Below, one piece after another: positions 25,345 to 33,920 of a DNA stretch of 64,000 nt (positions are counted from its first letter, which is position 1; the number at the start of each line of letters is the position of its first letter). The notes beneath the pieces are model-generated. The model was given only the letters and a program-made list of their open reading frames with translations, made no database searches and was not told the DNA's origin. The position numbers and the translations under genes were made by a program. This stretch comes from Prevotella sp. (lineage in GTDB: Bacteria; Bacteroidota; Bacteroidia; Bacteroidales; Bacteroidaceae). The stretch spans positions 62,001-126,000 of the forward strand of contig JAFVGZ010000027.1 of NCBI GenBank assembly GCA_017478025.1, written 5' to 3'.

Positions 25345-25836
25345 TCAATTCATAACCGTCTTCTCCTTTACGGTGGTAACGGTGTCGCCTTGGGCCACTG
25401 CATTCTGATCTTTCTGAATCTTCTGCAGCTGCTCCAGCGTCCTGGCAAACTGCTCTTGCTGCTCCGTGAGGCTACTACTGTACGGCATCTGTGCTGCCTG
25501 CACGATGGTGAGCACCACGGCAACGAATGCTACAGCCTTGTAGAGAGGACGCATGCGACGGTGAAGAGAGACGAAACGCGCCTTGACGTGCTTTGGTGCA
25601 TCGCCCCGCTGCGAGGTCTCGCCGGTTGTCATTGCAAGGATACGCTCATCGAAATCAGCCCCCAGCGACTCACTCCGCTTGGCAAATGTCTGCTCTGCGA
25701 ACAGTTCCTTATATGCCAACAGACGCGCCGGAACATCCTCCTGAGAGAAGAATGCACGGAGAATCTGCTCCTCTTCAAGTGTTGTCTGACACTCAAAGTA
25801 GCAATCCAAAAGCTGTTCGATGTACTTATAATCCAT
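25345..25836 (-). CDS. Putative anti-sigma factor, single-pass membrane protein
   Basis: The 163-residue protein has an acidic helical N-terminal half (MDYKYIEQLLDCYFECQTTLEEEQIL), a basic stretch, one membrane segment (LYKAVAFVAVVLTIVQAA, about 100-117) and a short periplasmic coiled tail. This layout, and its position as the gene following an ECF sigma factor with about 87 bases between them, fit a membrane anti-sigma protein. Similar proteins sit beside sigma factors in Bacteroides genomes. No zinc-binding HxxxCxxC motif is visible. The role is inferred from layout and neighbourhood only. Confidence 0.6.
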   Translation of the reverse strand: MDYKYIEQLLDCYFECQTTLEEEQILRAFFSQEDVPARLLAYKELFAEQTFAKRSESLGADFDERILAMTTGETSQRGDAPKHVKARFVSLHRRMRPLYKAVAFVAVVLTIVQAAQMPYSSSLTEQQEQFARTLEQLQKIQKDQNAVAQGDTVTTVKEKTVMN

Positions 25837-25922
25837 GTTTTAATCTGTTTAATGGCTTAACCGCCGCATATAGGTGACGGATAAAAAGGGGCAAAAGTTA
25901 CATATATCCAGGTTAAAAGAAG

Positions 25923-26456
25923 TTAAATGCCGTCAGAATCTTCTCTACGCGATAACCTCGCCTTCACCGTTTGGCGGGCACGGAAGATGCTGACCTTAAC
26001 CTGTTCTTCGGATATTTCCATTATTGACGCTATCTCCTTGTAGGTCTTTCCCTCAAAGTCGCGCAGTTGCATAGCCGTGCGTTGTTTCTCGGGCAGGGTC
26101 TCCATGATGCTCCTTACGAGTGTAAGACGCTCTGCATTGGCAAGGCTTCGTTCGGAGCTTTCGGTCATCAGTGATGTGACATTACCTTGATGTCCGGCCT
26201 CCACTATAGCATCGAGGCTCTCAAGTTGGTTTACCTTAAGGCGCTGACGGTCTATGGCAAGGTTGCGCGTGAGGCGCAGCAGATAGGCTTGCAGGTTCTC
26301 TATGGTATCGTCAAAGGACTCACTCTGCGACTGTTTCCACACCTTGATGATGACATCCTGCACCACGTCTTCAGCCTCCTGACTGTTAAGCGTAATCCTC
26401 AACGCCAGGCGATACATGGTGTCCTTTAGGGGTAATATGTCGCGCTTTATGTCCAA
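25923..26456 (-). CDS. ECF-type RNA polymerase sigma factor
   Basis: A 177-residue sigma-70 family protein with region 2 (MYRLALRITLNSQEAEDVVQDVIIKVW) and region 4 (LPEKQRTAMQLRDFEGKTYKEIASIMEISEEQVKVSIFRARQ, a helix-turn-helix that binds the -35 region). The start is the TTG at 26456: an in-frame TAA lies two codons upstream, and starting at the internal ATG (26417) would trim region 2. The partner downstream is a likely membrane anti-sigma factor, so the pair probably answers an envelope signal. AT-rich junction repeats precede it. Confidence 0.9.
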   Translation of the reverse strand: MDIKRDILPLKDTMYRLALRITLNSQEAEDVVQDVIIKVWKQSQSESFDDTIENLQAYLLRLTRNLAIDRQRLKVNQLESLDAIVEAGHQGNVTSLMTESSERSLANAERLTLVRSIMETLPEKQRTAMQLRDFEGKTYKEIASIMEISEEQVKVSIFRARQTVKARLSRREDSDGI

Positions 26457-26463
26457 ACCTTAT

Positions 26464-26582
26464 CGAATTGACAAATTAACAAGTTAACGAATTAGCAAAT
26501 TAGCATAATGAAACGACCACGCAGGGATAGCCTGCAGTAATCATAATTTGCTAATTCGTTAATTCGCTAATTCGTTAATTTG
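26464..26582. repeat. AT-rich junction repeats (R1e, R1f) between argB and the sigma factor
   Basis: Two clusters of AATTCGTTAATTTG-like words, 26464-26505 and 26546-26582, flank about 40 bases of ordinary sequence. The second supplies the last seven codons (QINELAN) and the stop of argB. Confidence 0.85.
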
Positions 26583-27392
26583 AATAGTTGTGCCTTGTGT
26601 ATCGTCACTTATGGCTGCTGCCAGGGTGATAATGACGCGCTTTACGCCGCTTTCCACGGCCTCAAGAGCATTCTCTATCTTTGGCATCATGCCGCCGGAG
26701 ATGGTTCCGTCTGATACATATTTATTATATGACGCGCGCGTAATGACGGGTATCACGCTGTCATCATCGTCGGGATTGGAGAGAACGCCTTTCTTTTCAA
26801 ACGAGAAAATGAGCGTCACGTCATAGCGTTCAGCCAGCGCTTTGGCCACGGTGGAGGCCATTGTGTCGGCATTTGTATTTAGCATATTGCCCTCGCCGTC
26901 GTGCGTCAGCGGTGCCACGACAGGTGTGATGCCGCTATCCAGCAGCGCTGCGAAGCGCGCACCATCGGCATAATCCACGTCGCCGACATATCCGAAATCT
27001 ACCATCTGCGTTGTGCCATCGTCCATCTTCACTGATTTCAGCGGCCTCTTGTGGGAACGTATGACGTCCATATCAGCCCCCGTGAGGCCCAGGGCGTTGA
27101 CGCCTTTGGCCTGAAGACGAGCTACGAGGTTCTTGTTTACCAACCCTCCATAGACCATTGTGACAACGGAAAGCATCTCCGCGTCAGTGATGCGACGCCC
27201 TCCTACCATGTGGCTCTCTATGCCCAGCTGACTTGCTACCTTCGTAGCACGGCGTCCGCCACCGTGCACAAGCACCTTCTTTCCCTTGATAGCAGAGAAG
27301 TTCTCAAGCAACATGGCAAGCTGCTCAGGGTCTTCCACCACTGCGCCGCCAACCTTTACAACGGTAATCTGTTCACGCTTATTGTCTGTCAT
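26559..27392 (-). CDS. argB: Acetylglutamate kinase
   Basis: ArgB phosphorylates N-acetylglutamate, the second step of arginine synthesis. The amino-acid kinase fold is clear: VVKVGGAVVED at the start, KVLVHGGGRRATKV for substrate binding, NTNADTMASTVAKAL for nucleotide contacts, and GGMMPKIENALEAV near the end. The start is ATG 27392 (MTDNKREQITVV), preceded by an A-rich leader; the open frame extends to 27443 but adds residues not seen in the family. The C-terminal QINELAN and the stop codon come from the AT-rich junction repeat, so the native end has probably been replaced. No other arginine gene is nearby. Confidence 0.92.
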   Translation of the reverse strand: MTDNKREQITVVKVGGAVVEDPEQLAMLLENFSAIKGKKVLVHGGGRRATKVASQLGIESHMVGGRRITDAEMLSVVTMVYGGLVNKNLVARLQAKGVNALGLTGADMDVIRSHKRPLKSVKMDDGTTQMVDFGYVGDVDYADGARFAALLDSGITPVVAPLTHDGEGNMLNTNADTMASTVAKALAERYDVTLIFSFEKKGVLSNPDDDDSVIPVITRASYNKYVSDGTISGGMMPKIENALEAVESGVKRVIITLAAAISDDTQGTTIQINELAN

Positions 27393-27463
27393 ATCCTTAT
27401 TATGATTATCTTTTGTTACCACCCACAGGGCAAAATTATGCATTGTGAATTATGCACTATGCA

Positions 27464-28426
27464 TTATAAATTGCTTATTCTCTCTCTTATTTCCCCTATT
27501 ACACCCTCCAGTTCATCCACGTTGTCGGCCCTAAGCATCCTGATACGTGTCTCGCGGAAGTTCGGTATGCCCTTGAACAGCGGCGTTGCAGCCAGGTGCC
27601 GGCGGGTATGCAGTATGGCCTTGTGCTCATCTCCTATCAGCTCTATGTTGGTATGTAGCAGCTCCAGCAGTATCCGCAGCTTGTCATCGACCGTCAACAG
27701 GTGTGCCTCGCGGCTGAAGAGCCACGGCTGTCCGAATGTGGCACGGCCTATCATCACCCCGTCCACGCCGTATTTCTCAAAAGCCTCATCGGCCTCAGCA
27801 GTTGATGTTATGTCGCCATTGCCTATGATGGGAATGCTCTTCACGGCCTTTTTTGCCTCCCCTATGAGCGTCCAGTCAGCCTCGCCGGTGTACATCTGTG
27901 CCCTGGTGCGGCCATGAATGGTCAGCGCCTTGATGCCGCATGCCTCCAGCTGCACCGCCAATTGGGGCATCACCAAGTGTCCCGCATCCCATCCCAGACG
28001 TGTCTTGACCGTCACCGGAGTGTTTACCGCATTCACTACGGCCTCTGTCATCTCCAGCATCAGGGGTATATTCTGCAACATCCCGGCCCCAGCGCCCTTG
28101 CCGGCTACCTTCTTTACAGGGCAGCCGAAGTTCAGGTCGATGATGTCGGGATGTGCCTCAGCCTCCACAATGCGTGCCGCTTCTACTACGGCATCAGTGG
28201 TGCGGCCATATATCTGTATGCCCACAGGGCGCTCGTCGTCACTTATGGTGAGCTTGCGCACCGTGGCTTTGATGTTGCGTACCAACGCCTCGGCAGCCAC
28301 AAACTCTGAGTAAACCATAGCTGCCCCATAGCGTTTGCACAGCCGACGGAAGCCGATGTCGGTAACATCCTCCATCGGAGCAAGCATCAGGGGGCGCAAA
28401 CCAAGGTCTATGTCAGCGATTTTCAA
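27464..28426 (-). CDS. dusB: tRNA-dihydrouridine synthase
   Basis: The 320-residue flavoenzyme reduces uridines in the tRNA D-loop. The TIM-barrel N-terminus reads LMLAPMEDVTDIGFRRLCKR, the FMN and tRNA site includes LNFGCPVKKVAGKGAG with the catalytic Cys102, and TVKTRLGWD follows. The first codon is TTG (28424-28426), giving MKIADIDLG, which lines up with the usual DusB start, and this TTG belongs to the AT-rich junction repeat. argB lies about 70 bases downstream on the same strand. Confidence 0.93.
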   Translation of the reverse strand: MKIADIDLGLRPLMLAPMEDVTDIGFRRLCKRYGAAMVYSEFVAAEALVRNIKATVRKLTISDDERPVGIQIYGRTTDAVVEAARIVEAEAHPDIIDLNFGCPVKKVAGKGAGAGMLQNIPLMLEMTEAVVNAVNTPVTVKTRLGWDAGHLVMPQLAVQLEACGIKALTIHGRTRAQMYTGEADWTLIGEAKKAVKSIPIIGNGDITSTAEADEAFEKYGVDGVMIGRATFGQPWLFSREAHLLTVDDKLRILLELLHTNIELIGDEHKAILHTRRHLAATPLFKGIPNFRETRIRMLRADNVDELEGVIGEIRERISNL

Positions 28427-28469
28427 ATTAACGAATTAAAGAATTTTTAAATTAACGAATTAAAGAATT
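28425..28469. repeat. AT-rich junction repeat (R1g) at the dusB start
   Basis: Two direct copies of AAATTAACGAATTAAAGAAT; the dusB TTG start codon is the last TTG of the repeat when read on the minus strand. Confidence 0.85.
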
Positions 28470-28540
28470 GTCGTTTTTGGGGGATTGAAGGCTCCGTGAA
28501 ACCATGTCTTACGAGGTCTCAACGGGCATCATTCAGGGGG

Positions 28541-30535
28541 TTAGTCATAGACTTCTTCCTCCTCCGGTACGTCTTCCTCTATGACCAGATTGTCTATGAT
28601 GAAGTTCTGGCGCTCCATGGTGTTCTTGCCCATATAGTAAGCCAGCAGCTTATCCACCTCGTCGCTCTTGTGGAGCGTGACCTGCTCCAGGCGTATGTCG
28701 GGGCCTATGAATCCGGCAAACTCATCCGGGCTTATCTCTCCGAGGCCCTTAAATCGCGTTATCTCCGGCTCCGGTCCCAGTTCCTCTATGGCCTTCAGGC
28801 GCTCCTCATCGCTATAGCAATAGCGCGTGATATAGTCCTTAGCCTTCTCTCCACGCTCTTTCAGCTTCTGGTCTTCGGCCTCTATCACCTTCTTGTTCTT
28901 TATCTTCGTGCGCTTGTTTCTCACACGGAAGAGCGGTGTCTGCAATACATACACGTGGCCCTTCTTTATCAGTTCGGGGAAGAACTGCAGGAAGAACGTG
29001 ATAGTAAGCAGGCGTATGTGCATGCCATCGACATCGGCATCAGTCGCCACGATGACCTTATTATAGCGCAGGTTATCCAGTCCGTCCTCTATATCGAGCG
29101 CCGCCTGCAGCAGGTTGAACTCTTCATTCTCATACACAACCTTTTTTGTCAGGCCGTAAGAGTTGAGCGGCTTTCCCCTCAGAGAGAATACAGCCTGCGT
29201 ATTCACATCGCGGCTCTTGGTGATAGAGCCGCTGGCAGAGTCGCCCTCGGTAATGAAAATGCACGACTCCTCCTTTCTGTCGTTCTTGGCATCAGAGAAG
29301 TGTATGCGGCAGTCGCGCAATTTGCGGTTGTGCAGATTGGCTTTCTTGGCACGCTCGCGAGCCAGTTTTGTGATGCCCGCCATAGCCTTACGCTCGCGCT
29401 CGGAGGATTTAATCTTCTCTTCCAGCACCTCCACTATCTCCTTGTTGCGGTGCAGGAAGTTATCGACCTCGGTCTTTATGAAGTCACCGACGTATTTATT
29501 GACCGACACTCCATCAGGCGACATGGTCAGCGAGCCCAGCTTAATCTTTGTCTGCGACTCAAAGATAGGCTCTTCTACATTTACCGCAATAGCCGCCACG
29601 AGGCCGTTGCGTATGTCGCCGTACTCGTATTTCCCGAAGAACTCCTTGATTGTCTTGGCTATATGCTCCTTGAACGCCGACTGATGTGTGCCGCCCTGCG
29701 TGGTGTGCTGGCCGTTGACGAAGGAGTCATATTCCTCGCCGTTCTGGTTTGTGTGGGTGAATGCTATCTCAATATCTTCACCCCTCATGTGTATTATGGG
29801 GTATAGCGGCTCGGCAGTCATCTGGTCTTTCAGCAGGTCCTTCAGTCCGTTGCGCGAGATGATGCGTCTGCCGTTGAACATTATAGCCAGCCCGGGGTTC
29901 AGATAGGTATAGTTTCTCAGCATCGTCTCAACGATGTCGTTCTGGAAAGAATAGCCTTTGAAGAGCGTATCATCCGGCTCAAAGTATATGTATGTGCCCC
30001 TTTCGTCCTCGGTGGGAGCAGTCTTGTCGCTCGTCAGCTTGCCACACTCAAAGCAAGCTGTCCTCACATTGCCGTCACGGTAGGAGCGCACCTCAAAGTG
30101 GGACGAAAGGAAATTGACAGCCTTGATACCCACACCGTTCATACCGACGGACTTTTTGAATGCCTTAGAGTCATATTTGCCGCCGGTATTGAGCTGGCTG
30201 ACAGCCTCAATCATCTTGCCCTGCGGTATGCCGCGCCCATAGTCGCGCAGCCGTATGGCCTTGTTGTCAACCATATCAATCTCGATGCGGTTGCCCTCGT
30301 GCATGCGGAACTCGTCGATGGAGTTGTCGATAGCCTCTTTCAGCAATACGTAGATGCCGTCATCGGAGTGTGTTCCGTCGCCCATCTTGCCTATATACAT
30401 ACCCGGACGGGTACGTATGTGATCCACATCAGAGAGGTGTCTGATGTTATCCTCGGTATAATCCACCGCTGCCTGCGGCTCTGCCGTTTGTTCTGTTATC
30501 TCTTCTGTCGTCTGTTCTTTTATCTCTTCTGCCAT
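28541..30535 (-). CDS. parE: DNA topoisomerase IV subunit B (GyrB/ParE family)
   Basis: This ATPase subunit works with ParC to separate daughter chromosomes. The GHKL ATP site is present ([38 protein letters not shown]), as is the Toprim domain ([17 protein letters not shown], then [11 protein letters not shown]). At 664 residues it has the ParE, not the GyrB, length; the short acidic N-terminal extension is unremarkable. The parC partner is not in the window. The gene upstream ends exactly at its start (TAAATG), so the two are translationally coupled. Confidence 0.93.
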   Translation of the reverse strand: MAEEIKEQTTEEITEQTAEPQAAVDYTEDNIRHLSDVDHIRTRPGMYIGKMGDGTHSDDGIYVLLKEAIDNSIDEFRMHEGNRIEIDMVDNKAIRLRDYGRGIPQGKMIEAVSQLNTGGKYDSKAFKKSVGMNGVGIKAVNFLSSHFEVRSYRDGNVRTACFECGKLTSDKTAPTEDERGTYIYFEPDDTLFKGYSFQNDIVETMLRNYTYLNPGLAIMFNGRRIISRNGLKDLLKDQMTAEPLYPIIHMRGEDIEIAFTHTNQNGEEYDSFVNGQHTTQGGTHQSAFKEHIAKTIKEFFGKYEYGDIRNGLVAAIAVNVEEPIFESQTKIKLGSLTMSPDGVSVNKYVGDFIKTEVDNFLHRNKEIVEVLEEKIKSSERERKAMAGITKLARERAKKANLHNRKLRDCRIHFSDAKNDRKEESCIFITEGDSASGSITKSRDVNTQAVFSLRGKPLNSYGLTKKVVYENEEFNLLQAALDIEDGLDNLRYNKVIVATDADVDGMHIRLLTITFFLQFFPELIKKGHVYVLQTPLFRVRNKRTKIKNKKVIEAEDQKLKERGEKAKDYITRYCYSDEERLKAIEELGPEPEITRFKGLGEISPDEFAGFIGPDIRLEQVTLHKSDEVDKLLAYYMGKNTMERQNFIIDNLVIEEDVPEEEEVYD

Positions 30536-31669
30536 TTACAATTGTTTCTTGTAGCTTCTCAAGCGTTTGACGGTACGTGAATCAAAATACTGCCATGCGG
30601 AGAGCACACCGTCATTTGTCTCCATCATGGCGAGGGTCAGGGCCTGTTTGAAGTGGTATTTGTTGTACCAGCGTATGAGGTCGTTGAACAGTATGGCGTT
30701 GGCGCCCTTGGACCTGTATTCCGGCAGAACACCGATGATAAGCAGATCCACCGTGTCCGTATCGTGGAACAGGAGCGTGCGAAGCAGGTGGAACCACCCG
30801 AAGGGGAGCAGCTTACCGTTCTTCGTGCGCCGCAGGGCCTTGGAGAAGGACGGGAAAGTGACGCCAAAGCCTACTATTTCATCGTTCTTGTCACCGTCCA
30901 CTATGAGAGTGATGAGGTTCATGTCGGCAAAACCGATATAGTTTTTCACCAGATACTCGATGTGCTCATCGTCCAGTTCGGCATATTCATACAACCCCTC
31001 ATAGCACTTATTCATAAGCTGAAAGACCTTTTTTCCCATTCCCGAATAGGCTTCCCTCTTGGTGAATTTGCGTGCGTGGAGGTTGTATCGCTTGCTTATC
31101 ATGTTGGCAATCTTCTCAAATTTCTCCGGCACTTTCTCTGGTACTGTGACGAGATCCTGCACCCAGTCATTGTCTTTCGTAAATCCGAGCGCCTCCATGT
31201 GGTCCTTGTAGTAGGGGTAATTGTGGTTGGCGTGCATGGTCGCCATAATGTCAAATCCCTCCACGAGCATACCCTCCCTGTCGAGGTCTATGAAGCCCAT
31301 GGGCCCGATGATTTCTGTCATACCGCGCTGGCGACCGTAGTCCATCACCGTCTCAATCAGGGCTTTGGACACCTCCTTGTCGTCAATGAAGTCAAAGTAA
31401 CCGAAGCGCACGCACTTATGCTGCCACGTCTCGTTGGCGCGATGGTTGATGATAGCCGCAATGCGCCCCACTGCCTCCCCGTCGCGGTAGGCCATGTAGT
31501 ATTCAGCCTCGCAGAATTTGAACGCCGGATTCTTCTTCTTATCCAAGTCATCCTGCTCTCCCATGAACAGATACGGCACAGCACAGGGGTCATTTTTATA
31601 TAACTCCGTGCGGAAACCTATGAACTTCTCTATCTCCTTCTCACTGGTTATGATACGTATCTCTATCAT
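30536..31669 (-). CDS. GNAT-like acetyltransferase of unknown substrate
   Basis: A 377-residue cytoplasmic protein. The N-terminal half (AVGRIAAIINHRANE ... FGYFDFIDD) and C-terminal half (LLIIGVLPEYRSKGANAILFNDLI) each resemble part of a GNAT acetyltransferase fold, with the second holding a recognisable acetyl-CoA loop. Homologues are widespread in Bacteroidota, often next to parE, but no activity is established that I know of. Its TAA is followed directly by the parE ATG, so the pair is conserved or coupled. A promoter was not evident in the 87 bases upstream. Confidence 0.75.
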   Translation of the reverse strand: MIEIRIITSEKEIEKFIGFRTELYKNDPCAVPYLFMGEQDDLDKKKNPAFKFCEAEYYMAYRDGEAVGRIAAIINHRANETWQHKCVRFGYFDFIDDKEVSKALIETVMDYGRQRGMTEIIGPMGFIDLDREGMLVEGFDIMATMHANHNYPYYKDHMEALGFTKDNDWVQDLVTVPEKVPEKFEKIANMISKRYNLHARKFTKREAYSGMGKKVFQLMNKCYEGLYEYAELDDEHIEYLVKNYIGFADMNLITLIVDGDKNDEIVGFGVTFPSFSKALRRTKNGKLLPFGWFHLLRTLLFHDTDTVDLLIIGVLPEYRSKGANAILFNDLIRWYNKYHFKQALTLAMMETNDGVLSAWQYFDSRTVKRLRSYKKQL

Positions 31670-31756
31670 CTATATATAATAAGGTAATGAGAATCTAATG
31701 TTACAATTGGGTGTAGGGCTGAAAGTTTATTCGCGTTTTACTATGTAGTTATTGCT

Positions 31757-32392
31757 TTATGGCATCAGTATGACGGTCACTCCACATGCCGCCTGCGCTC
31801 CATACACCAGCGACTGCTCTATGTCTGCGGTCTTTGACGGCCCCGATATGAACGTCCCATACGGCACATCGCCCTGTGCGGAGCCCTGTATATCCTCCAG
31901 CCACCTGTACGCCTGGTGCATATTGCTAACGATATTGCTCCGGCTTACCAGTATGACAAGGTACTCGGAGATGAAGCAGACGGCCCTTTCCTTCATGGTC
32001 TGCGGTATCCAGACACATGCGTTCTCGGCGCACGCCACGCCTCCCTGCAGCACTCCCACGTCGGTGCCGTCCAGCTGCTGGGCTGTCTCCACCGTGTCGG
32101 GGCTGCGCAGCTCCACCGGCCTGCCGTAGGCCTTGCTGAGCCCTTCGGCTGTGATGCCGCTCACATTGGTACTCACCACCTTAGCATCGGGATAGGCCTG
32201 GCGTATCAGCTCGCTGAGATCATCCCCCTCTTTGGCCTCTATCAGCTTTGCACCGGCAGTCGTCGTGGTCTGCTTGATATACTCTGCCACGGGGTCGGCG
32301 AACGTCAGTTTCTTGAACGACAGGTCTGGCATGTCGTATGTCTCACGCGTATTCCGGCGAAGCTTGCCCAGTATGTTGTCCTTGCTTGTCAT
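31757..32392 (-). CDS. lutC: Lactate utilisation protein C (LUD domain), separated from lutAB
   Basis: The 211-residue protein has the LUD domain (VGVLQGGVACAENACVWI and GTFISGPSKTADIEQSLVYGA), the fold of LutC, a subunit of the LutABC L-lactate dehydrogenase complex that oxidises lactate to pyruvate. In most relatives lutC follows lutB directly. Here it is separated from lutB by about 1.5 kb that holds a beta-barrel gene, a 22-bp repeat array and a palindromic repeat. No clear promoter is visible in its 134-base upstream gap. Confidence 0.88.
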   Translation of the reverse strand: MTSKDNILGKLRRNTRETYDMPDLSFKKLTFADPVAEYIKQTTTTAGAKLIEAKEGDDLSELIRQAYPDAKVVSTNVSGITAEGLSKAYGRPVELRSPDTVETAQQLDGTDVGVLQGGVACAENACVWIPQTMKERAVCFISEYLVILVSRSNIVSNMHQAYRWLEDIQGSAQGDVPYGTFISGPSKTADIEQSLVYGAQAACGVTVILMP

Positions 32393-32526
32393 TTTTGATT
32401 ACTTGTTTTATAGTGGCTGATAAAATTACTACATTTCCGCGACACTCGCAAATTTTGCTTGCCTTTCTCCCCGTTCGTTAACTTTATTTATTCTTTTTAG
32501 CAAATAGGAAGAGATAACCAGAGTGA

Positions 32527-33150
32527 TTATCTCGCAAACATATATCCGACAGAAATCTGAATATTCCGGTTCTTGCCGCCGTCGTAGATTTGTGATGTGC
32601 CGGTAAATCCATGACAATAGCGCGCATTAACATAGAAATTGTCATAAAAATTATAACCTAATCCGGCAACGATACTGAAATCTACTTTCTTTGACTTTGA
32701 GTATTCGTACGGATCGTCGTACAGCATCAGGTCCTTAGCATTGTTAGTCCTGCCAAGAAGGAAGCCTACCTGCGGACCGCATTCCACATACAATCCGTTT
32801 GCAACATAATACTTCGCCACAATCGGGATGTTCAGGTAATGGCTGGTGATAGTTTGCAGAACGACTTCATCATATTCGTCCAAGGTTGTGGTGTAGATAT
32901 CCTGCTTGAAACCCTGCATGGAATAGGAGACATCTGCCTCAACGTCAAACTTCTCTGTTACCGGCATATTAACCACACCACCCAGATTAAAGCCTTGTCT
33001 GAATTTGGTGCTGTTCGATATACCTGACAGGTATTTATGACTGCTTTCGTCAGAGATGTTCAATCCGCCCCTGACGCCGAACTGCAGGGGCTTGGCACTG
33101 CAACACAGAGTGAAGAGTGATAATGCTAATACGGATAATAATCTTTTCAT
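32527..33150 (-). CDS. Outer-membrane beta-barrel protein
   Basis: The 207-residue protein has a signal peptide (MKRLLSVLALSLFTLCCSAK), starts its mature part with LQFGVRGGLNIS, shows alternating beta strands and ends ISVYMFAR-like (VGYMFAR), all typical of the porin-like outer-membrane beta-barrel family (OMP_b-brl_2/PorT-like) of Bacteroidota. It is probably an eight-stranded barrel of unknown function. It stands between lutB and lutC and does not belong to lactate use as far as can be seen. About 770 bases of repeats lie upstream, and no TAnnTTTG box was found. Confidence 0.8.
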   Translation of the reverse strand: MKRLLSVLALSLFTLCCSAKPLQFGVRGGLNISDESSHKYLSGISNSTKFRQGFNLGGVVNMPVTEKFDVEADVSYSMQGFKQDIYTTTLDEYDEVVLQTITSHYLNIPIVAKYYVANGLYVECGPQVGFLLGRTNNAKDLMLYDDPYEYSKSKKVDFSIVAGLGYNFYDNFYVNARYCHGFTGTSQIYDGGKNRNIQISVGYMFAR

Positions 33151-33296
33151 AGTTTATAATTATTTTCTTTGGCTTATAATTAAGCTGTACATATTTTACT
33201 CAAGTTTCTGAATTTTTTCATGCTCTGCAGGCCTCTCAGAGGGGGTCTTTACTGTCTGCCATTTTGTCAGTTGAACTTTTACGTTCTAATAGTAGG

Positions 33297-33392
33297 TCTT
33301 TTACCGCCTAATAGTAGGTCTTTTACCCAGTAATAGTAGGTCTTTTACCGCCTAAAAGACCTACTATTGCAACGCTCTGATTATCAGTGCGT
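33297..33392. repeat. 22-bp tandem array, family A, copy 3, with terminal hairpin
   Basis: Three forward units (TAATAGTAGGTCTTTTAC core) and a final inverted unit give a 16-bp hairpin AATAGTAGGTCTTTTA / TAAAAGACCTACTATT. The flank TTGCAACGCTCTGATTATCAG resembles the arms of the elements at 44805 and 52392. Confidence 0.9.
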
Positions 33393-33633
33393 TTGGAACT
33401 GCCAAATTGTCAGTCTCCCAAAACGGGCGTGACATCGGTCTGACACACATCTCATGCCGGAGAAGCACCTGCAAAATTACTAAAAAAAATCATAACATTC
33501 GGGAAATTGCAAAATAATTCTCTGTTTGGAATGATTTTTAACATACATTTCGCTCCACGTCCCGAGTCTTCAGTTGTTTTGTCTGGCAAGAACTACTCCA
33601 TGAACTTGAGTGCTTTATTTCATATTCCGCGAG

Positions 33634-33825
33634 TGCGCCCTGAAAGGGCAACCTGCTTATAGCCCAGGGAGCGCCCTGGGTTTTGAGGCGATTGGTAGGT
33701 GCGCCCTGTAAGGGCAAAAGATGTTCATCCATGCTGTTCTGCTGCCCTTACAGGGCGTGATTACTATTCGCTTTAGTACCCAGGGCGCTGCCCTGGGCTA
33801 TATGCTTTTGCCCTTTCAGGGCGAT
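33634..33825. repeat. Palindromic repeat R2, full copy
   Basis: About 190 bases read nearly the same on both strands: GCCCTGAAAGGGC, CCCAGGGAGCGCCCTGGG and GCCCTGTAAGGGC on the left, mirrored on the right. It could form a branched cruciform or RNA. Nothing gene-like was found from here to lutB. Confidence 0.88.
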
Positions 33826-33920
33826 TATAATTTGCAGATGTCTTAGCTCCTTCGCTCGTCCCAATGAGACGCTTGCATAGCAAGAACTGCATGACTTCTT
33901 AAATGCTTGCGGAACTTAAC

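Noticed and set aside
28496-29806. Open frame of 436 codons on the plus strand
   Set aside because: It lies entirely opposite parE, whose motifs are complete; the product is rich in Leu/His/Tyr without a domain.
33538-33732. Small minus-strand frame beginning MDEHLLPLQG
   Set aside because: It is a translation of the R2 palindrome; the same holds for frames at 4154-4342 and 44331-44606.
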